From Clostridium sp. AM22-11AC (GTDB taxonomy: Bacteria > Bacillota > Clostridia > Lachnospirales > Lachnospiraceae): a stretch of 64,000 nucleotides of DNA. A program made the position numbers and the translations under genes. Every line of letters begins with the position of its first letter. Positions within the stretch are counted from its first letter, which is position 1. This document shows positions 34,766-44,037 of the stretch, piece by piece. The stretch covers positions 213,824 through 277,823 of the forward strand of contig NZ_QUCM01000003.1 of the NCBI RefSeq assembly GCF_003473545.1. Reading direction: 5' to 3'. The notes under the pieces are model-generated. The model did no database searches, had not been told where the DNA came from, and was given only the letters and a program-made list of their open reading frames with translations.

Positions 34766-36103
34766 CTACTGTGTAATTCCCATAACTGCCCATCCATAAG
34801 TATCAGCCGCCTGGGTAAATGCCAGGTCAGCTGCCTTGTAGCTTGCTGTCTGGGAAATATAGTTCATTTCTTCTGTGAGATATTCTTCCTGGCTTAATAA
34901 ACCGGCGCTGTATTTAATATCCGCATTCTTCTTCTGTCCTTCTGCCTTCCGGAACGCAGTCTGAGCTGCCTGAAGCTCACTTTTTTTCAGCAATACATTC
35001 TCATAAAGCTGGTTCATCTGAATAGTCAGGTTCTGCTCCCCCTCTTCTACGGTAGCATTCCGGTTATTTTTTGCTGCTGTAGAAGTTGCCTTCGTGCCAC
35101 GGCTGCTGATCAGGGAGCTGTTATTTCCTATAGCCTTTTTCGTATCCGCTTCCAGATCCATACTGTCTGCCTTTGCAAGGTCTGCTGCCGGGATCTCACA
35201 GATCACAAGGCCGCTGTCCGTATCCCGTCCTACCATAAGGCAGAGACTGCTGTAAGTGCTGTTTAAGCTCTCTTCCAGGGAAGAAAGGCTGCTCCTAGCA
35301 CTTAACAACTGATTTTCTTTTTCCAGCACATCAGCTGCTGTAGACATTCCTGCTGCCTGTTTTGTTTTTTCCAGGTTTAAAGCCTTTTCATATACTTCCA
35401 CCTGTTTTGTCAGTGTATCCTTCTGAAGACTTAAAGTCTCATAAGTCATCATCAGGGACTGGGCTGCCACTGTCAGCTGGCGGGTCATGGTCCTTAAACT
35501 TTTATCACTGGCTTTTTTCATGCTGTCATACATTTTTTTATACATGCTGGATGCAGCTTTGTAAACTGCTTTTTCCTGGCTGTAGTAAGCATAATTTTCC
35601 ATATCGCCATCCCGTTTAGCAGTTTGCAGATCCGTAGACGCGCTTGACTGTCCAAACTTCAATTCATCCCATGCATTGACATAATCTTCCAAAGACTGGT
35701 TAAAACTGGTTAAAGACTGCTCAATAGTAGGATTGTACCGTGAGATCAGTGTATACAGCTCACTGTATTCTAACTGGTTATCCTGCAGCTTTGTCTCATC
35801 GGTCTCCACCTGCCCCATCCACTGGGCAGTATCAGAACCTTTGGTATCCTCTTTTTCCGCATCCGAGCCGTCTGCATTTCCCACCTGGATCTGGGAGCTG
35901 CCTTCCACTTCTTCCGGCCGGTCTGCAAATTCATCTGCATAGGCAGTGATCAGCCCCAGCCGGCCCAGATCAGCTCCAAGTTCTCCCAAAGTGCCCATAA
36001 CGCCTGTACCGACACCAGCTAACGCCACACAAAGCGCACCTGTCCTTAAAACCTTTGCCGCCTGCAGTTTCCATTTTTTTCCATATTTATCCTTTAAAAA
36101 CAT
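34766..36103 (-). CDS. TolC-family (outer-membrane efflux protein-like) protein 1
   Basis: 445 aa with a signal peptide (hydrophobic about 22-45, cleavage near AYADEFA), an acidic linker, then long heptad-rich helices in two repeats (about 100-290 and 330-445), each with the TolC-family pattern: QLTVAAQSLMMTYETLSLQ, EKTKQAAGMSTAADVLEKEN and DIKYSAGLLSQEEYLTEEM. TolC proteins span outer membranes, yet this genome looks monoderm, so the protein is probably exported and acts at the cell wall with the RND pump. Last gene of the operon. Confidence 0.82.
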   Translation of the reverse strand: MFLKDKYGKKWKLQAAKVLRTGALCVALAGVGTGVMGTLGELGADLGRLGLITAYADEFADRPEEVEGSSQIQVGNADGSDAEKEDTKGSDTAQWMGQVETDETKLQDNQLEYSELYTLISRYNPTIEQSLTSFNQSLEDYVNAWDELKFGQSSASTDLQTAKRDGDMENYAYYSQEKAVYKAASSMYKKMYDSMKKASDKSLRTMTRQLTVAAQSLMMTYETLSLQKDTLTKQVEVYEKALNLEKTKQAAGMSTAADVLEKENQLLSARSSLSSLEESLNSTYSSLCLMVGRDTDSGLVICEIPAADLAKADSMDLEADTKKAIGNNSSLISSRGTKATSTAAKNNRNATVEEGEQNLTIQMNQLYENVLLKKSELQAAQTAFRKAEGQKKNADIKYSAGLLSQEEYLTEEMNYISQTASYKAADLAFTQAADTYGWAVMGITQ

Positions 36104-36119
36104 ACAAGCTGCCTCCTTC

Positions 36120-37316
36120 CTACTGGGCTGCTGCCAGGCCTTTTACCGCCCATTTATAATTTTCCACTGTGCTTAACAGACTGATCTGTGCTGTTTTTAC
36201 TGAGTTTTCACTGGTTTTCGCAGCCCGTTCTTGGGCATCGTAATCATTTTTAGTCATCATTCCTGCTGCCATCTTTAAAGCTGCATTGGAAAGATTGGTC
36301 TGCTCCAACTGTGCTTTTGTCTGGGCCTGCTGTAAAGAGATCTGGGCTGAAAGCACCTTTTTGTAAGCGCCGGATAAAGATGCGCCGATCTGCTTCTTAT
36401 TATTGGCAATGGCTGTAGTCAGCTGGTTCTTTACTGTCTCATTTTTTGCGTTTTCCAGCTTCCGCTCATTGATCTTTAAGGTATAGTTGTTCTCGATTGC
36501 CTGTGCCAGGTCTGTATCCGGGTTCATGGCCGCGATCTCATTTTCATCCACATCCGTCAGACTTCCGATCTCCGGTGAGTCATTGTAGCTCCAGCCTAAA
36601 AGCACCTGGAAATTCTCTTTTAAGTTCTTGATCGTATTTTCCAGCTGGGTCAAGTTATTTTCTGCTGTCTGTACATTTTCCTGGGCTGTCAGCAGATCTA
36701 ACTGGGTAATGGTACCTGCAGAAAGCTTTGTCTGTGCCAGAGCCAGATTTTCCTTTGCCTCTGTAAGGGTTGCCTCTGCCTGCTCCTTCTGGATCAAATT
36801 CTCATAATAAGAGATCATATCTGACTGGGCCGTAACAACCAGGTTCTTTTCTGCCTGCTCATAGGTAAGAAGATAAATCCTACTGTCCTCCAAAGTTTCA
36901 TCTCCCTGCTTTTGCATATTGTCTCCCTGGATCTGTAAATTCAGGTCCGACATACGGGAAGAAGCATCATCATCCCCGGACATATCGTTGTAATAGTCCT
37001 GGGCCAGCTTATAATATTCCTGGGCCACTTCCTCATTGGTATTCCCATAGTCCTGGCGGAATTTCTGGTAAGTATACTGATTATTCTGCACTGTAGCGTT
37101 GTACTCATGGATCAGCCCTTCCAGTTCATCATATTCGATCACATTATCCCTTAATTTTGCCCATTCCTCTTCGGTCCTGGCAAAAGAGGGACTTGCTGCA
37201 TAGGCACTGTATACAGGCATAGTCCCCGCTGCCACAGCCGCCACAAAAGCGGCTGCCAGCACACGGCTGAATGATCTGGAAAATGTACCATATGTACCAT
37301 ATTTATTTTTCCTCAT
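36120..37316 (-). CDS. TolC-family protein 2
   Basis: 398 aa from ATG 37316 (AAAGG upstream; earlier starts lack an SD). Signal peptide ends near AYAASPS. The mature part is almost all helix with TolC repeats: NLALAQTKLSAGTITQLDLLTA and, near the C-terminus, ALKMAAGMMTKNDYDAQE. It is a paralogue of the next gene 16 bases downstream, sharing the closing pattern YKWAVKG/YGWAVMG. Two TolC-like subunits in tandem suggest a mixed or wall-spanning complex; inference only. Confidence 0.82.
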   Translation of the reverse strand: MRKNKYGTYGTFSRSFSRVLAAAFVAAVAAGTMPVYSAYAASPSFARTEEEWAKLRDNVIEYDELEGLIHEYNATVQNNQYTYQKFRQDYGNTNEEVAQEYYKLAQDYYNDMSGDDDASSRMSDLNLQIQGDNMQKQGDETLEDSRIYLLTYEQAEKNLVVTAQSDMISYYENLIQKEQAEATLTEAKENLALAQTKLSAGTITQLDLLTAQENVQTAENNLTQLENTIKNLKENFQVLLGWSYNDSPEIGSLTDVDENEIAAMNPDTDLAQAIENNYTLKINERKLENAKNETVKNQLTTAIANNKKQIGASLSGAYKKVLSAQISLQQAQTKAQLEQTNLSNAALKMAAGMMTKNDYDAQERAAKTSENSVKTAQISLLSTVENYKWAVKGLAAAQ

Positions 37317-37357
37317 GGTCATCCTTCTTTCTATCCTTTGATCCATTGCTATCTTTA

Positions 37358-40300
37358 TTACTGATCATCCTTTTTGTTCCCTTTTTTGCTAAATCCTGCA
37401 AATAATCCTTTTATTTTGTTCATAATATTCTCTCTGGTACGTTTACGCTTCTTTGCCGGTGCCTCAAGGTCTCCTGGTTTTTCCCTGCCGCTCATGAGGC
37501 GGTAATATACAGGAAGCATCAAAAGGCACAGGATGGTGGAAGCTGTCAGACCACCAATATCTACAATAGCAAGACTCTTTGTAGTGGTTCCGCTAAATGC
37601 CATAGGGATCATGGAAACAACGGTTGTCAGCGTTGTCATCAGAATAGGTCGGATACGGGTAGCGCCTGCCTCAATAAGAGCTGTATCACGATTCATGGTT
37701 CCCCGGTACTGGTTTGCAGTATCCACGAACAAAATACCATTATTTACAACAGTACCAATCAGCATCAGGAAACCGATGAGGGAAACCATGCTGATGGAAC
37801 AGTCAGTGAGCCACAACAGCCCAAATGCACCGATCAGACTGAACGGGATAGTGGTCATGACCATTCCGGAGAACTTAATAGACTCAAACTGGGCTGCCAT
37901 TACAACAAAGATCAAGAATACTGCAATAGCAAGTGCCTTAAACAGGGATGCAAACTCCTCGTTCCTGGACTGATCCCTGGAATTTAAGCCAATACTTACT
38001 GTGCTGGTCAGATGAGGCTTTACTACTTCCTCCTGGATCTGGTTTCTGGTATTCTGGGTGGCCTTTTCTGTATATTCTGCAGAGATGGTCACTGTATATT
38101 CCTTATTTTCTCTTGCTACAGAAGAAGGGCTGTCTACGAATTTTACATCTGCCACATCAGACAAAGCCACAGAACCGCCTTTTCCGGTGGTAAGAACAAT
38201 GCCACGTACCTGGTCAATGCTCTTATATTCGTCCTCTGCATACTGTACTTTTACATCAATATCTTCACCGTTTACCTGGATGGTGGTTGCCTTTACACCG
38301 TCAATACAATTGCTTACTGCAGTCGCGATCTGGGATGGGGTAAGACCTGCTGACTTTGCCTTTAAGGCATCAACTCTTACTTCTACTACAGGAGATGAGT
38401 TTTCCACGTCAGAATGGATCTTTGTCACATCATCCCTTGTTTTTAACTCTTCTACAACGGAATTGGTTACTTCTTTTACTTCGTCATAATCCGTTCCCTT
38501 TAAGATCACCTCATAGCTCTGTCTGGTAGCAGACATCATGCTCATGGAAGAACCGGCCTCTGCGGTAATATCACAGTTTGTAATATCAGAAAGCTCCTGC
38601 TGCCATTTTGCTGCCACATCTGCAGTTGCCATGGTACGGTCGTCCTTCAGATAACCGGTCACAGTAGCAGAACTGCCGCCCCTTCGGGAGCTGCCATAGG
38701 AAGTCATATAAGAGTCCAGGTTTTCGTCCTGACTGATAATGGCTTCTACCTGCTTTAAGATCTCATCTACCTTTTCTGACTGAAGCCCCGGTCTTGTATC
38801 TACAGTTACTGTGATCTCACCTTCATCATCTGCAGCCATCAGCTCCATTTTCAGGGATTTTCCAACGAACAGAGCTAAAACCAGAAGTGCAATGGAGGTA
38901 AACATAACCAGCTTAGATCTGTAAAGAAGGGTGCTCATCAGCTTTCTGTAGCCTTCCTGCAGCCTCTTTACAGGTCTGGAAAATGGCGCTGACAGCTTTT
39001 CTGTTGGCTTATAAGCCATATAGCACAGGGGCACAATGGTAATGGATGAGATCAGGGATGCTGCCATACAGAATACAATTGTAAAGCCCAATGGCTTAAA
39101 CATCTGTCCGGTCATACCCTGTAAAAATGCCAGTGGCAGGAATACAACACAGGTAGTGGCTGTACCGCCGAGTACGGACTCCCATACCAGACTGGTACCT
39201 TCTAAGGCATCCTGCATATATTCTACAAATCCGCCCCGCCGCTTTGCTGTCATACGGAAACAGCTTTCCAGAACAACGATGGAATTATCTACCATCATGC
39301 CAACGCCAAGTGTCAGGGCACTCATGGTAATGGTATTTAAGGTAAAGCCCATTAAACTCATTAAGATCAGTGCTGACAAAATGGAAATAGGAATGGAAGT
39401 ACCTACGATCAGGGACGCCTTTAAGTCACCAAAGAACAGCCAGATAATGATCATGGAGATAATGATCGCCAGGACCAGTGTCTGGGCTACATCCTTTAAA
39501 GAGCTTATAATACTGTCTGCATCATCACGTACTGTGATGATATGTAAGTTTTCATCGGCTCCTTCCAGATTTGCAATTGTCTTTTTTACTGCATTGGAAA
39601 CAGAAACTGCTGTTTCACTCTGCTGCTTGGTAATAGAAAGCGACACTGTATCATTTCCATTGTAACGGGCGATACCGTCATTTTCCTCCTGTGCAGTGTA
39701 TACATCTGCCACATCCTCCAGATAAATGGTGCTTCCATCTGCACTGGTCAAGGGGATCTCTTTTAACAGGTCTACTGTATCATAGGTGGTACGGGTAGAA
39801 ACAGAAAGCTTTAAGCTTCCCACCTGGGTATCACCGGAAGGATAGGAAATGTCCGCTGCTGCAATATCTGCTGCAACAGAAGACATGGTCATTTTATACT
39901 GGCTTAATTTTTCCGGAATGATCTGGATCTTAATATATTCATCAGAACCGCCGCGGACACTTACATCTGCTACCTGGGCAATTTTTTCAAACTCCGGCTG
40001 GATCTTATCTTCTACATAAGAATACAGGTTTTCCTGGGATGTATTATCAATAGATAAAGTAACACATGGCATGGAGTTCATATCCATTTCCATGATCATA
40101 GGATCGCCTGCACTGTCAGGAAGACTGTTTTTTACCAGATCTACCTTCTTTTTCAGGTCATCATACGCCTCGTCTGTATCTGTGCCATATTCATATTCCA
40201 GCATGACCATGGAACTGCCTTCACTGGAATTAGATGTAACAGATTTAAGACCGCTTAAGGTTCCCACCTGGTCCTCAATGGGCTTTGTAATGATCTCATT

Positions 40301-40480
40301 TACGTCCTCAGGGCTTGCACCGGAATAAGTGGTCATGACCATAAGTACCGGCATTTCCATATCCGGGATATTTTCCAGGCTCATGCTGGTTACAGAAGTG
40401 TAGCCGAAAACGATCAGGCAGAGCACTGCCATCAATGTGGTAATGGGCCGTTTGAGGACAAATCTTGTTAAACCATTCAT
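37358..40480 (-). CDS. RND-superfamily efflux pump (AcrB/HAE1-like)
   Basis: 1040 aa with the two-fold RND plan: TM1 (about 10-30), large external loop with two porter subdomains, TM2-6 (about 340-490), TM7, second large loop, TM8-12 (about 860-1005). Signatures: KRPITTLMAVLCLIVFGY, GASPEDVNEIITKPIEDQ, TLGVGMMVDNSIVVLESCFR with the paired proton-relay Asp replaced by DN, and GTVVNNGILFVDTANQ. Proton-driven export is expected. The gene lies 13 bases after the adaptor gene and before two TolC-like genes, a complete tripartite set. Confidence 0.92.
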   Translation of the reverse strand: MNGLTRFVLKRPITTLMAVLCLIVFGYTSVTSMSLENIPDMEMPVLMVMTTYSGASPEDVNEIITKPIEDQVGTLSGLKSVTSNSSEGSSMVMLEYEYGTDTDEAYDDLKKKVDLVKNSLPDSAGDPMIMEMDMNSMPCVTLSIDNTSQENLYSYVEDKIQPEFEKIAQVADVSVRGGSDEYIKIQIIPEKLSQYKMTMSSVAADIAAADISYPSGDTQVGSLKLSVSTRTTYDTVDLLKEIPLTSADGSTIYLEDVADVYTAQEENDGIARYNGNDTVSLSITKQQSETAVSVSNAVKKTIANLEGADENLHIITVRDDADSIISSLKDVAQTLVLAIIISMIIIWLFFGDLKASLIVGTSIPISILSALILMSLMGFTLNTITMSALTLGVGMMVDNSIVVLESCFRMTAKRRGGFVEYMQDALEGTSLVWESVLGGTATTCVVFLPLAFLQGMTGQMFKPLGFTIVFCMAASLISSITIVPLCYMAYKPTEKLSAPFSRPVKRLQEGYRKLMSTLLYRSKLVMFTSIALLVLALFVGKSLKMELMAADDEGEITVTVDTRPGLQSEKVDEILKQVEAIISQDENLDSYMTSYGSSRRGGSSATVTGYLKDDRTMATADVAAKWQQELSDITNCDITAEAGSSMSMMSATRQSYEVILKGTDYDEVKEVTNSVVEELKTRDDVTKIHSDVENSSPVVEVRVDALKAKSAGLTPSQIATAVSNCIDGVKATTIQVNGEDIDVKVQYAEDEYKSIDQVRGIVLTTGKGGSVALSDVADVKFVDSPSSVARENKEYTVTISAEYTEKATQNTRNQIQEEVVKPHLTSTVSIGLNSRDQSRNEEFASLFKALAIAVFLIFVVMAAQFESIKFSGMVMTTIPFSLIGAFGLLWLTDCSISMVSLIGFLMLIGTVVNNGILFVDTANQYRGTMNRDTALIEAGATRIRPILMTTLTTVVSMIPMAFSGTTTKSLAIVDIGGLTASTILCLLMLPVYYRLMSGREKPGDLEAPAKKRKRTRENIMNKIKGLFAGFSKKGNKKDDQ

Positions 40481-40493
40481 TATGTCGTCCTCC

Positions 40494-41651
40494 TTACTGT
40501 GCCTTGTTTCCTGTCATGGGAGCTCCCGGTCCGCCTGGTGCATTCCCTTCTGGTCCACCTGCAGGTGCTCCGGCTGCATCACCGGTGCTGTCATCCTGTG
40601 TCGTTTCCCCTTTTAATCTTACCTCTGCTCCGTCATACAGCTCAGAGCTCCAGGTAGTAACTACCATGTCATCCATAGAAAGACCGGATTTTACCTCTAA
40701 AATATCGGAGTCAAAAATTCCCTCTTCAATAAATTTCTGCCATACTTTTCCGTCTGAATATGTATACACATAAGGTTCGCCATTTTCATAATAAACAGCA
40801 TCTACCGGAATGGTCATAACTCCCTCTGCCTTTTCAGAAGTTACATACAGCTTTACTTCAGAACCGGTAGGAAGAACCACATCTGCGTCCACAGAAGCCT
40901 TTACCTTGTAAAGTCCTGTAGTCTCATCCGCCATGGTACTTACTTCATAAACCGTACCTTCATAAGTCTGTCCGTCCTTTTCCACATCAATGGTATCTCC
41001 TTCTTTCAGATAGCCTCTGATGCGCTCTGTAGTGGAGAAAGATACCACTCTGCTTCCCTGTCCGGAAATAACAAAGATCAGATTGCCCTGGGATACATTG
41101 TCATAATTTTCCACATTACAGATCTCTACCAGACCTTCCATAGGTGCTGTGATCTGGCTGTATTCCAGCTGTGTTTCGTAGTTATATTTTGCCTGGTCAT
41201 AGTTTATCTGGGCACTGGACACTGCATTCTGGTACTGGCTGTACTGCTGATCAGAAAGTCCGCCGCCTGCATATAAAAGCTGCTGGCGTGAAAGTTCTTC
41301 CTGTGCCTGACGTAATGTTAATGCCGCTGAATCCATGGTATTTTTCGCTGATTCTACCTGCTTGGTATCAATGTTGCAAAGAACCTGTCCCTTGGTCACT
41401 ATATCACCGGCCTTTACATTTACCTCTGTTACATCACCGGCTGCTTTTGGATAAATATAAACCACATCAGAAGGCTCGATCTTACCGATCACACTGGTGG
41501 TCAGCCGGATATCTCCTGTCTCAGGTTTTTCTGCATCCATAACAGGAAGAGCCACTGCCTGGGCAAATTGTTTCGGTTTCGTAAATTTAGGTACGATGAC
41601 CGCACACAATGCAATAATACAGATCCCTGCAATTATGATCTTTTTCTTCAT
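40494..41651 (-). CDS. RND efflux membrane-fusion (adaptor) protein
   Basis: 385 aa from ATG 41651. One N-terminal membrane anchor (KKIIIAGICIIALCAVIVP), a lipoyl half-motif (YIYPKAAGDVTEVNVKAGD), a coiled-coil hairpin (about 105-160), the second lipoyl half (QITAPMEGLVEICNVENYD), beta-barrel domain and membrane-proximal domain. The C-terminal 35 residues are Gly/Pro/Ala-rich (GGPEGNAPGGPGAP). Connects the pump to the TolC-like proteins. First gene of the operon, divergent from a response regulator. Confidence 0.92.
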   Translation of the reverse strand: MKKKIIIAGICIIALCAVIVPKFTKPKQFAQAVALPVMDAEKPETGDIRLTTSVIGKIEPSDVVYIYPKAAGDVTEVNVKAGDIVTKGQVLCNIDTKQVESAKNTMDSAALTLRQAQEELSRQQLLYAGGGLSDQQYSQYQNAVSSAQINYDQAKYNYETQLEYSQITAPMEGLVEICNVENYDNVSQGNLIFVISGQGSRVVSFSTTERIRGYLKEGDTIDVEKDGQTYEGTVYEVSTMADETTGLYKVKASVDADVVLPTGSEVKLYVTSEKAEGVMTIPVDAVYYENGEPYVYTYSDGKVWQKFIEEGIFDSDILEVKSGLSMDDMVVTTWSSELYDGAEVRLKGETTQDDSTGDAAGAPAGGPEGNAPGGPGAPMTGNKAQ

Positions 41652-41728
41652 CTTTTCTCTTATCCTTTCCCCACGCAGCAAAAAACGCTGCTTTTCTCAT
41701 TAACATTCTTCCTAAGGATACCATTACT

Positions 41729-41875
41729 TAATGAACCCTTTCTTAATCGAAGATGAACTGAAGATGAAATCACATATTTTTCACATTTCCATTCAGGTCT
41801 TTTTGAACTTTCTTTCCTTATTCTTTTATTTTGTTCCCAATATTTCACCTGATGTTCATGAAAATGTGCTATGCT
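41729..41875. promoter_or_regulatory. Divergent control region with 11-bp direct repeats (RND operon / two-component system)
   Basis: The 313-base spacer holds GAAGATGAA twice at 41749-41757 and 41760-41768 (11-bp period; TTCATCTTC towards the RND operon), with a third TGAA one more double turn away (41732). Towards the response regulator, TTCA occurs at 41844 and 41855, also 11 bp apart, followed by an extended -10 TGCTATGCT (41867-41875). Such spacing is typical for OmpR/PhoB-class regulators. Confidence 0.5.
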
Positions 41876-41964
41876 GAATATGATAATGAGGCTGATCTGA
41901 AGATGCAGGCCCAAAATAGGATCAATCTATAAAATATATAAAGAAGAAAGGCAAAGAAACTACC

Positions 41965-42645
41965 ATGCAGATATTGACCATTCTTGTAATAGAAGACGAA
42001 GACTCCCTGCTGCAGCTCTACCGCATTGTGCTGGAAAAAGAAGGTTTTAAGGTTTTAACTGTACACAATGGACAGGAAGCCTGGGATCTGATCGAGAACG
42101 AACATGTAGATCTGGTGATCACCGATATTTTAATGCCTGTTATGGACGGCTATGAATTTACCAAACTGCTGCGCCATTCCAACCCCGGCATGCCGGTACT
42201 GATGATCACTGCAAAAGATGATTTTCCTTCTAAAAATAAGGGCTTTTCCCTGGGAACAGACGATTATATGACAAAACCGGTAAATTTAGATGAAATGGTA
42301 TTGAGGGTGCGGGCACTGCTTCGCCGTTCACACATTGCCAGTAATAAACGGCTTACTCTGCCTCATACTATCTTGGATTATGATGCACTGACCGTAACCT
42401 GGGGAGATGATCCCCAGATGCTTCCCCAGAAGGAATTTTTCCTGCTATTTAAGCTGATCTCCTATCCAAATAAGATCTTTACCCGTATGCAGTTAATGGA
42501 TGAGATCTGGGGGCGCAACAGTGAGTCAGACCTACAGACCATTGATGTACATATCAACCGGCTGCGCAGACGTTTTGAGAATAATCCGGATTTTGAGATC
42601 ATAACAGTCCGTGGACTTGGATATAAGGCGGTGATGAAAGAATGA
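41965..42645 (+). CDS. OmpR/PhoB-family response regulator
   Basis: 226 aa. Receiver domain with acidic pocket IEDED (9-13), phosphoacceptor Asp54 in LVITDILMP, Thr in MITAKDD and Lys in MTKPVN. C-terminal winged helix (about 130-226) with RLRRRFENNPDFEIITVRGLGYK. Coupled to the kinase gene by a 4-base overlap (ATGA). It likely binds the 11-bp repeats upstream and controls both itself and the RND operon; this link is inference from position and repeats. Confidence 0.94.
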   Translation: MQILTILVIEDEDSLLQLYRIVLEKEGFKVLTVHNGQEAWDLIENEHVDLVITDILMPVMDGYEFTKLLRHSNPGMPVLMITAKDDFPSKNKGFSLGTDDYMTKPVNLDEMVLRVRALLRRSHIASNKRLTLPHTILDYDALTVTWGDDPQMLPQKEFFLLFKLISYPNKIFTRMQLMDEIWGRNSESDLQTIDVHINRLRRRFENNPDFEIITVRGLGYKAVMKE

Positions 42646-43679
42646 AAGATCTGAAATTATGGGGTATTTTTATCAGTTTGATCATTGTTGTGCAGGCACT
42701 GGGATTTTTCGTATTTTCCGGCATTGCCTGGTGTTTATTCCACGCAGGCATATTAAGTCCGGATCATCCCCCTATGGGCTGGTTTCCTTTTCTCACCAAC
42801 ACCTGCAGTTCCGCACTGATCTCCCTGTGCATTACCACAGTCATCTCCCACCACTTTTTCCGCCCTATCCAGGACCTGGTCCATGCTTTAGAACAGGTAT
42901 CTGCAGGAAATTTTGATGTGCGGTTAAAAGAAAATGACATCTGGTATGAAGTCAGGGAGATGAATTTAAACTTCAATAAAATGGTGAAGGAGTTAAATTC
43001 CATTGAAACTTTGCAGTCTGATTTTATCCAGAATGTATCCCATGAGATAAAAACCCCTCTTGCTGCCATTGAAGGCTACGCTGCCCTTCTGTCTGCTTCT
43101 ACCAGGGATGAACAGAATAAGCTGTACGCAGAACAGATCTTAAAAAGCTCCCAGCAGCTTTCTACTCTTACCGGAAACATTTTAAAATTGTCCAAACTGG
43201 AAAACCAGTCCATCATCTCTGAAAAGAAAACCTTCTCTTTAGATGAACAGATCCGTCAGGCAGTCCTTTCCCTAGAGCCCATCTGGTCTGCCAAAAATAT
43301 TGATATTGACCTGAATCTTCCGGAAATATCTTTCTATGGAAACGAAGACCTGATCTTTCAGATCTGGACCAATCTGATCTCCAATGGAATTAAGTTTACT
43401 CCATCCGGCGGTCTTGTATCTGTAAAAATGACTGCAGAAGACTCTTTTGTAAATGTGGTCGTTGCGGACAACGGCATTGGCATGACCGAAGAGGTGCAAA
43501 AACATATTTTTGACAAATTTTACCAGGCAGAAGGCAGCCGCAGCATGGAAGGCAATGGCCTTGGACTGACATTAGTAAAAAAGATCCTCAGTCTCTGTGA
43601 CGGCACCATTGAGGTGACCAGCCAGCCGGACCTTGGATCTAAATTTACGGTAAAACTTCCTGTAAACTGCACTACTTAA
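42642..43679 (+). CDS. Membrane sensor histidine kinase
   Basis: 345 aa. Two N-terminal membrane helices (about 7-33 and 50-70) with a short external loop of some 16 residues, a HAMP domain, then H134 in NVSHEIKTPLAAIEGY, N-box NLISNGIKFTPSGG, G1 DNGIGM and G2 GNGLGLTLVKK. The tiny sensor loop suggests sensing within or at the membrane, as in kinases that respond to membrane-active drugs. It ends in a 4-base convergent overlap with the Hpt gene. Confidence 0.94.
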   Translation: MKDLKLWGIFISLIIVVQALGFFVFSGIAWCLFHAGILSPDHPPMGWFPFLTNTCSSALISLCITTVISHHFFRPIQDLVHALEQVSAGNFDVRLKENDIWYEVREMNLNFNKMVKELNSIETLQSDFIQNVSHEIKTPLAAIEGYAALLSASTRDEQNKLYAEQILKSSQQLSTLTGNILKLSKLENQSIISEKKTFSLDEQIRQAVLSLEPIWSAKNIDIDLNLPEISFYGNEDLIFQIWTNLISNGIKFTPSGGLVSVKMTAEDSFVNVVVADNGIGMTEEVQKHIFDKFYQAEGSRSMEGNGLGLTLVKKILSLCDGTIEVTSQPDLGSKFTVKLPVNCTT

Positions 43680-44035
43680 AGTTCTTTAATAGCAGCTATG
43701 GTGCGTGCATATTCTTCATCTACTGCAGGCATCAACTTAGCTGCTTTTTCCATATCACCGGAGCTTGTTTCTGATGGACGCAGGCTCTCTGTTACTTCTG
43801 CTGCTGCCTTATAAAGAGGTCCAAATCCTAAATTCTGGGCAACACCTTTTAAGGTATGAGCGCCGCGAAATGCTTCCGGGGCGTTTCCGCTTTCCATCGC
43901 TGCCTTTAAATTGGCATAACTGTCATCATCCAGAAATTTCAAAGCAAACTTGCGTACCAGCACTTCACTTCTAAGTCTGGATAATACATCTTCATAATCA
44001 GCACCCATCTTATCATAACACTCTTTTAAACTCAC
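43676..44035 (-). CDS. Hpt-domain phosphotransfer protein
   Basis: 119 aa, a single histidine phosphotransfer domain: His60 in FRGAHTLKGVAQNLGFG is the acceptor. The start is GTG 44035 with GGAGAGTAGTC upstream. It is the third gene of the HD-GYP/cyclase operon, two bases after the cyclase stop, so it may feed phosphate to the receiver domain of the HD-GYP protein. No hybrid kinase lies in the window; the phosphodonor must be encoded elsewhere. Confidence 0.9.
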   Translation of the reverse strand: MSLKECYDKMGADYEDVLSRLRSEVLVRKFALKFLDDDSYANLKAAMESGNAPEAFRGAHTLKGVAQNLGFGPLYKAAAEVTESLRPSETSSGDMEKAAKLMPAVDEEYARTIAAIKEL

Positions 44036-44037
44036 GA

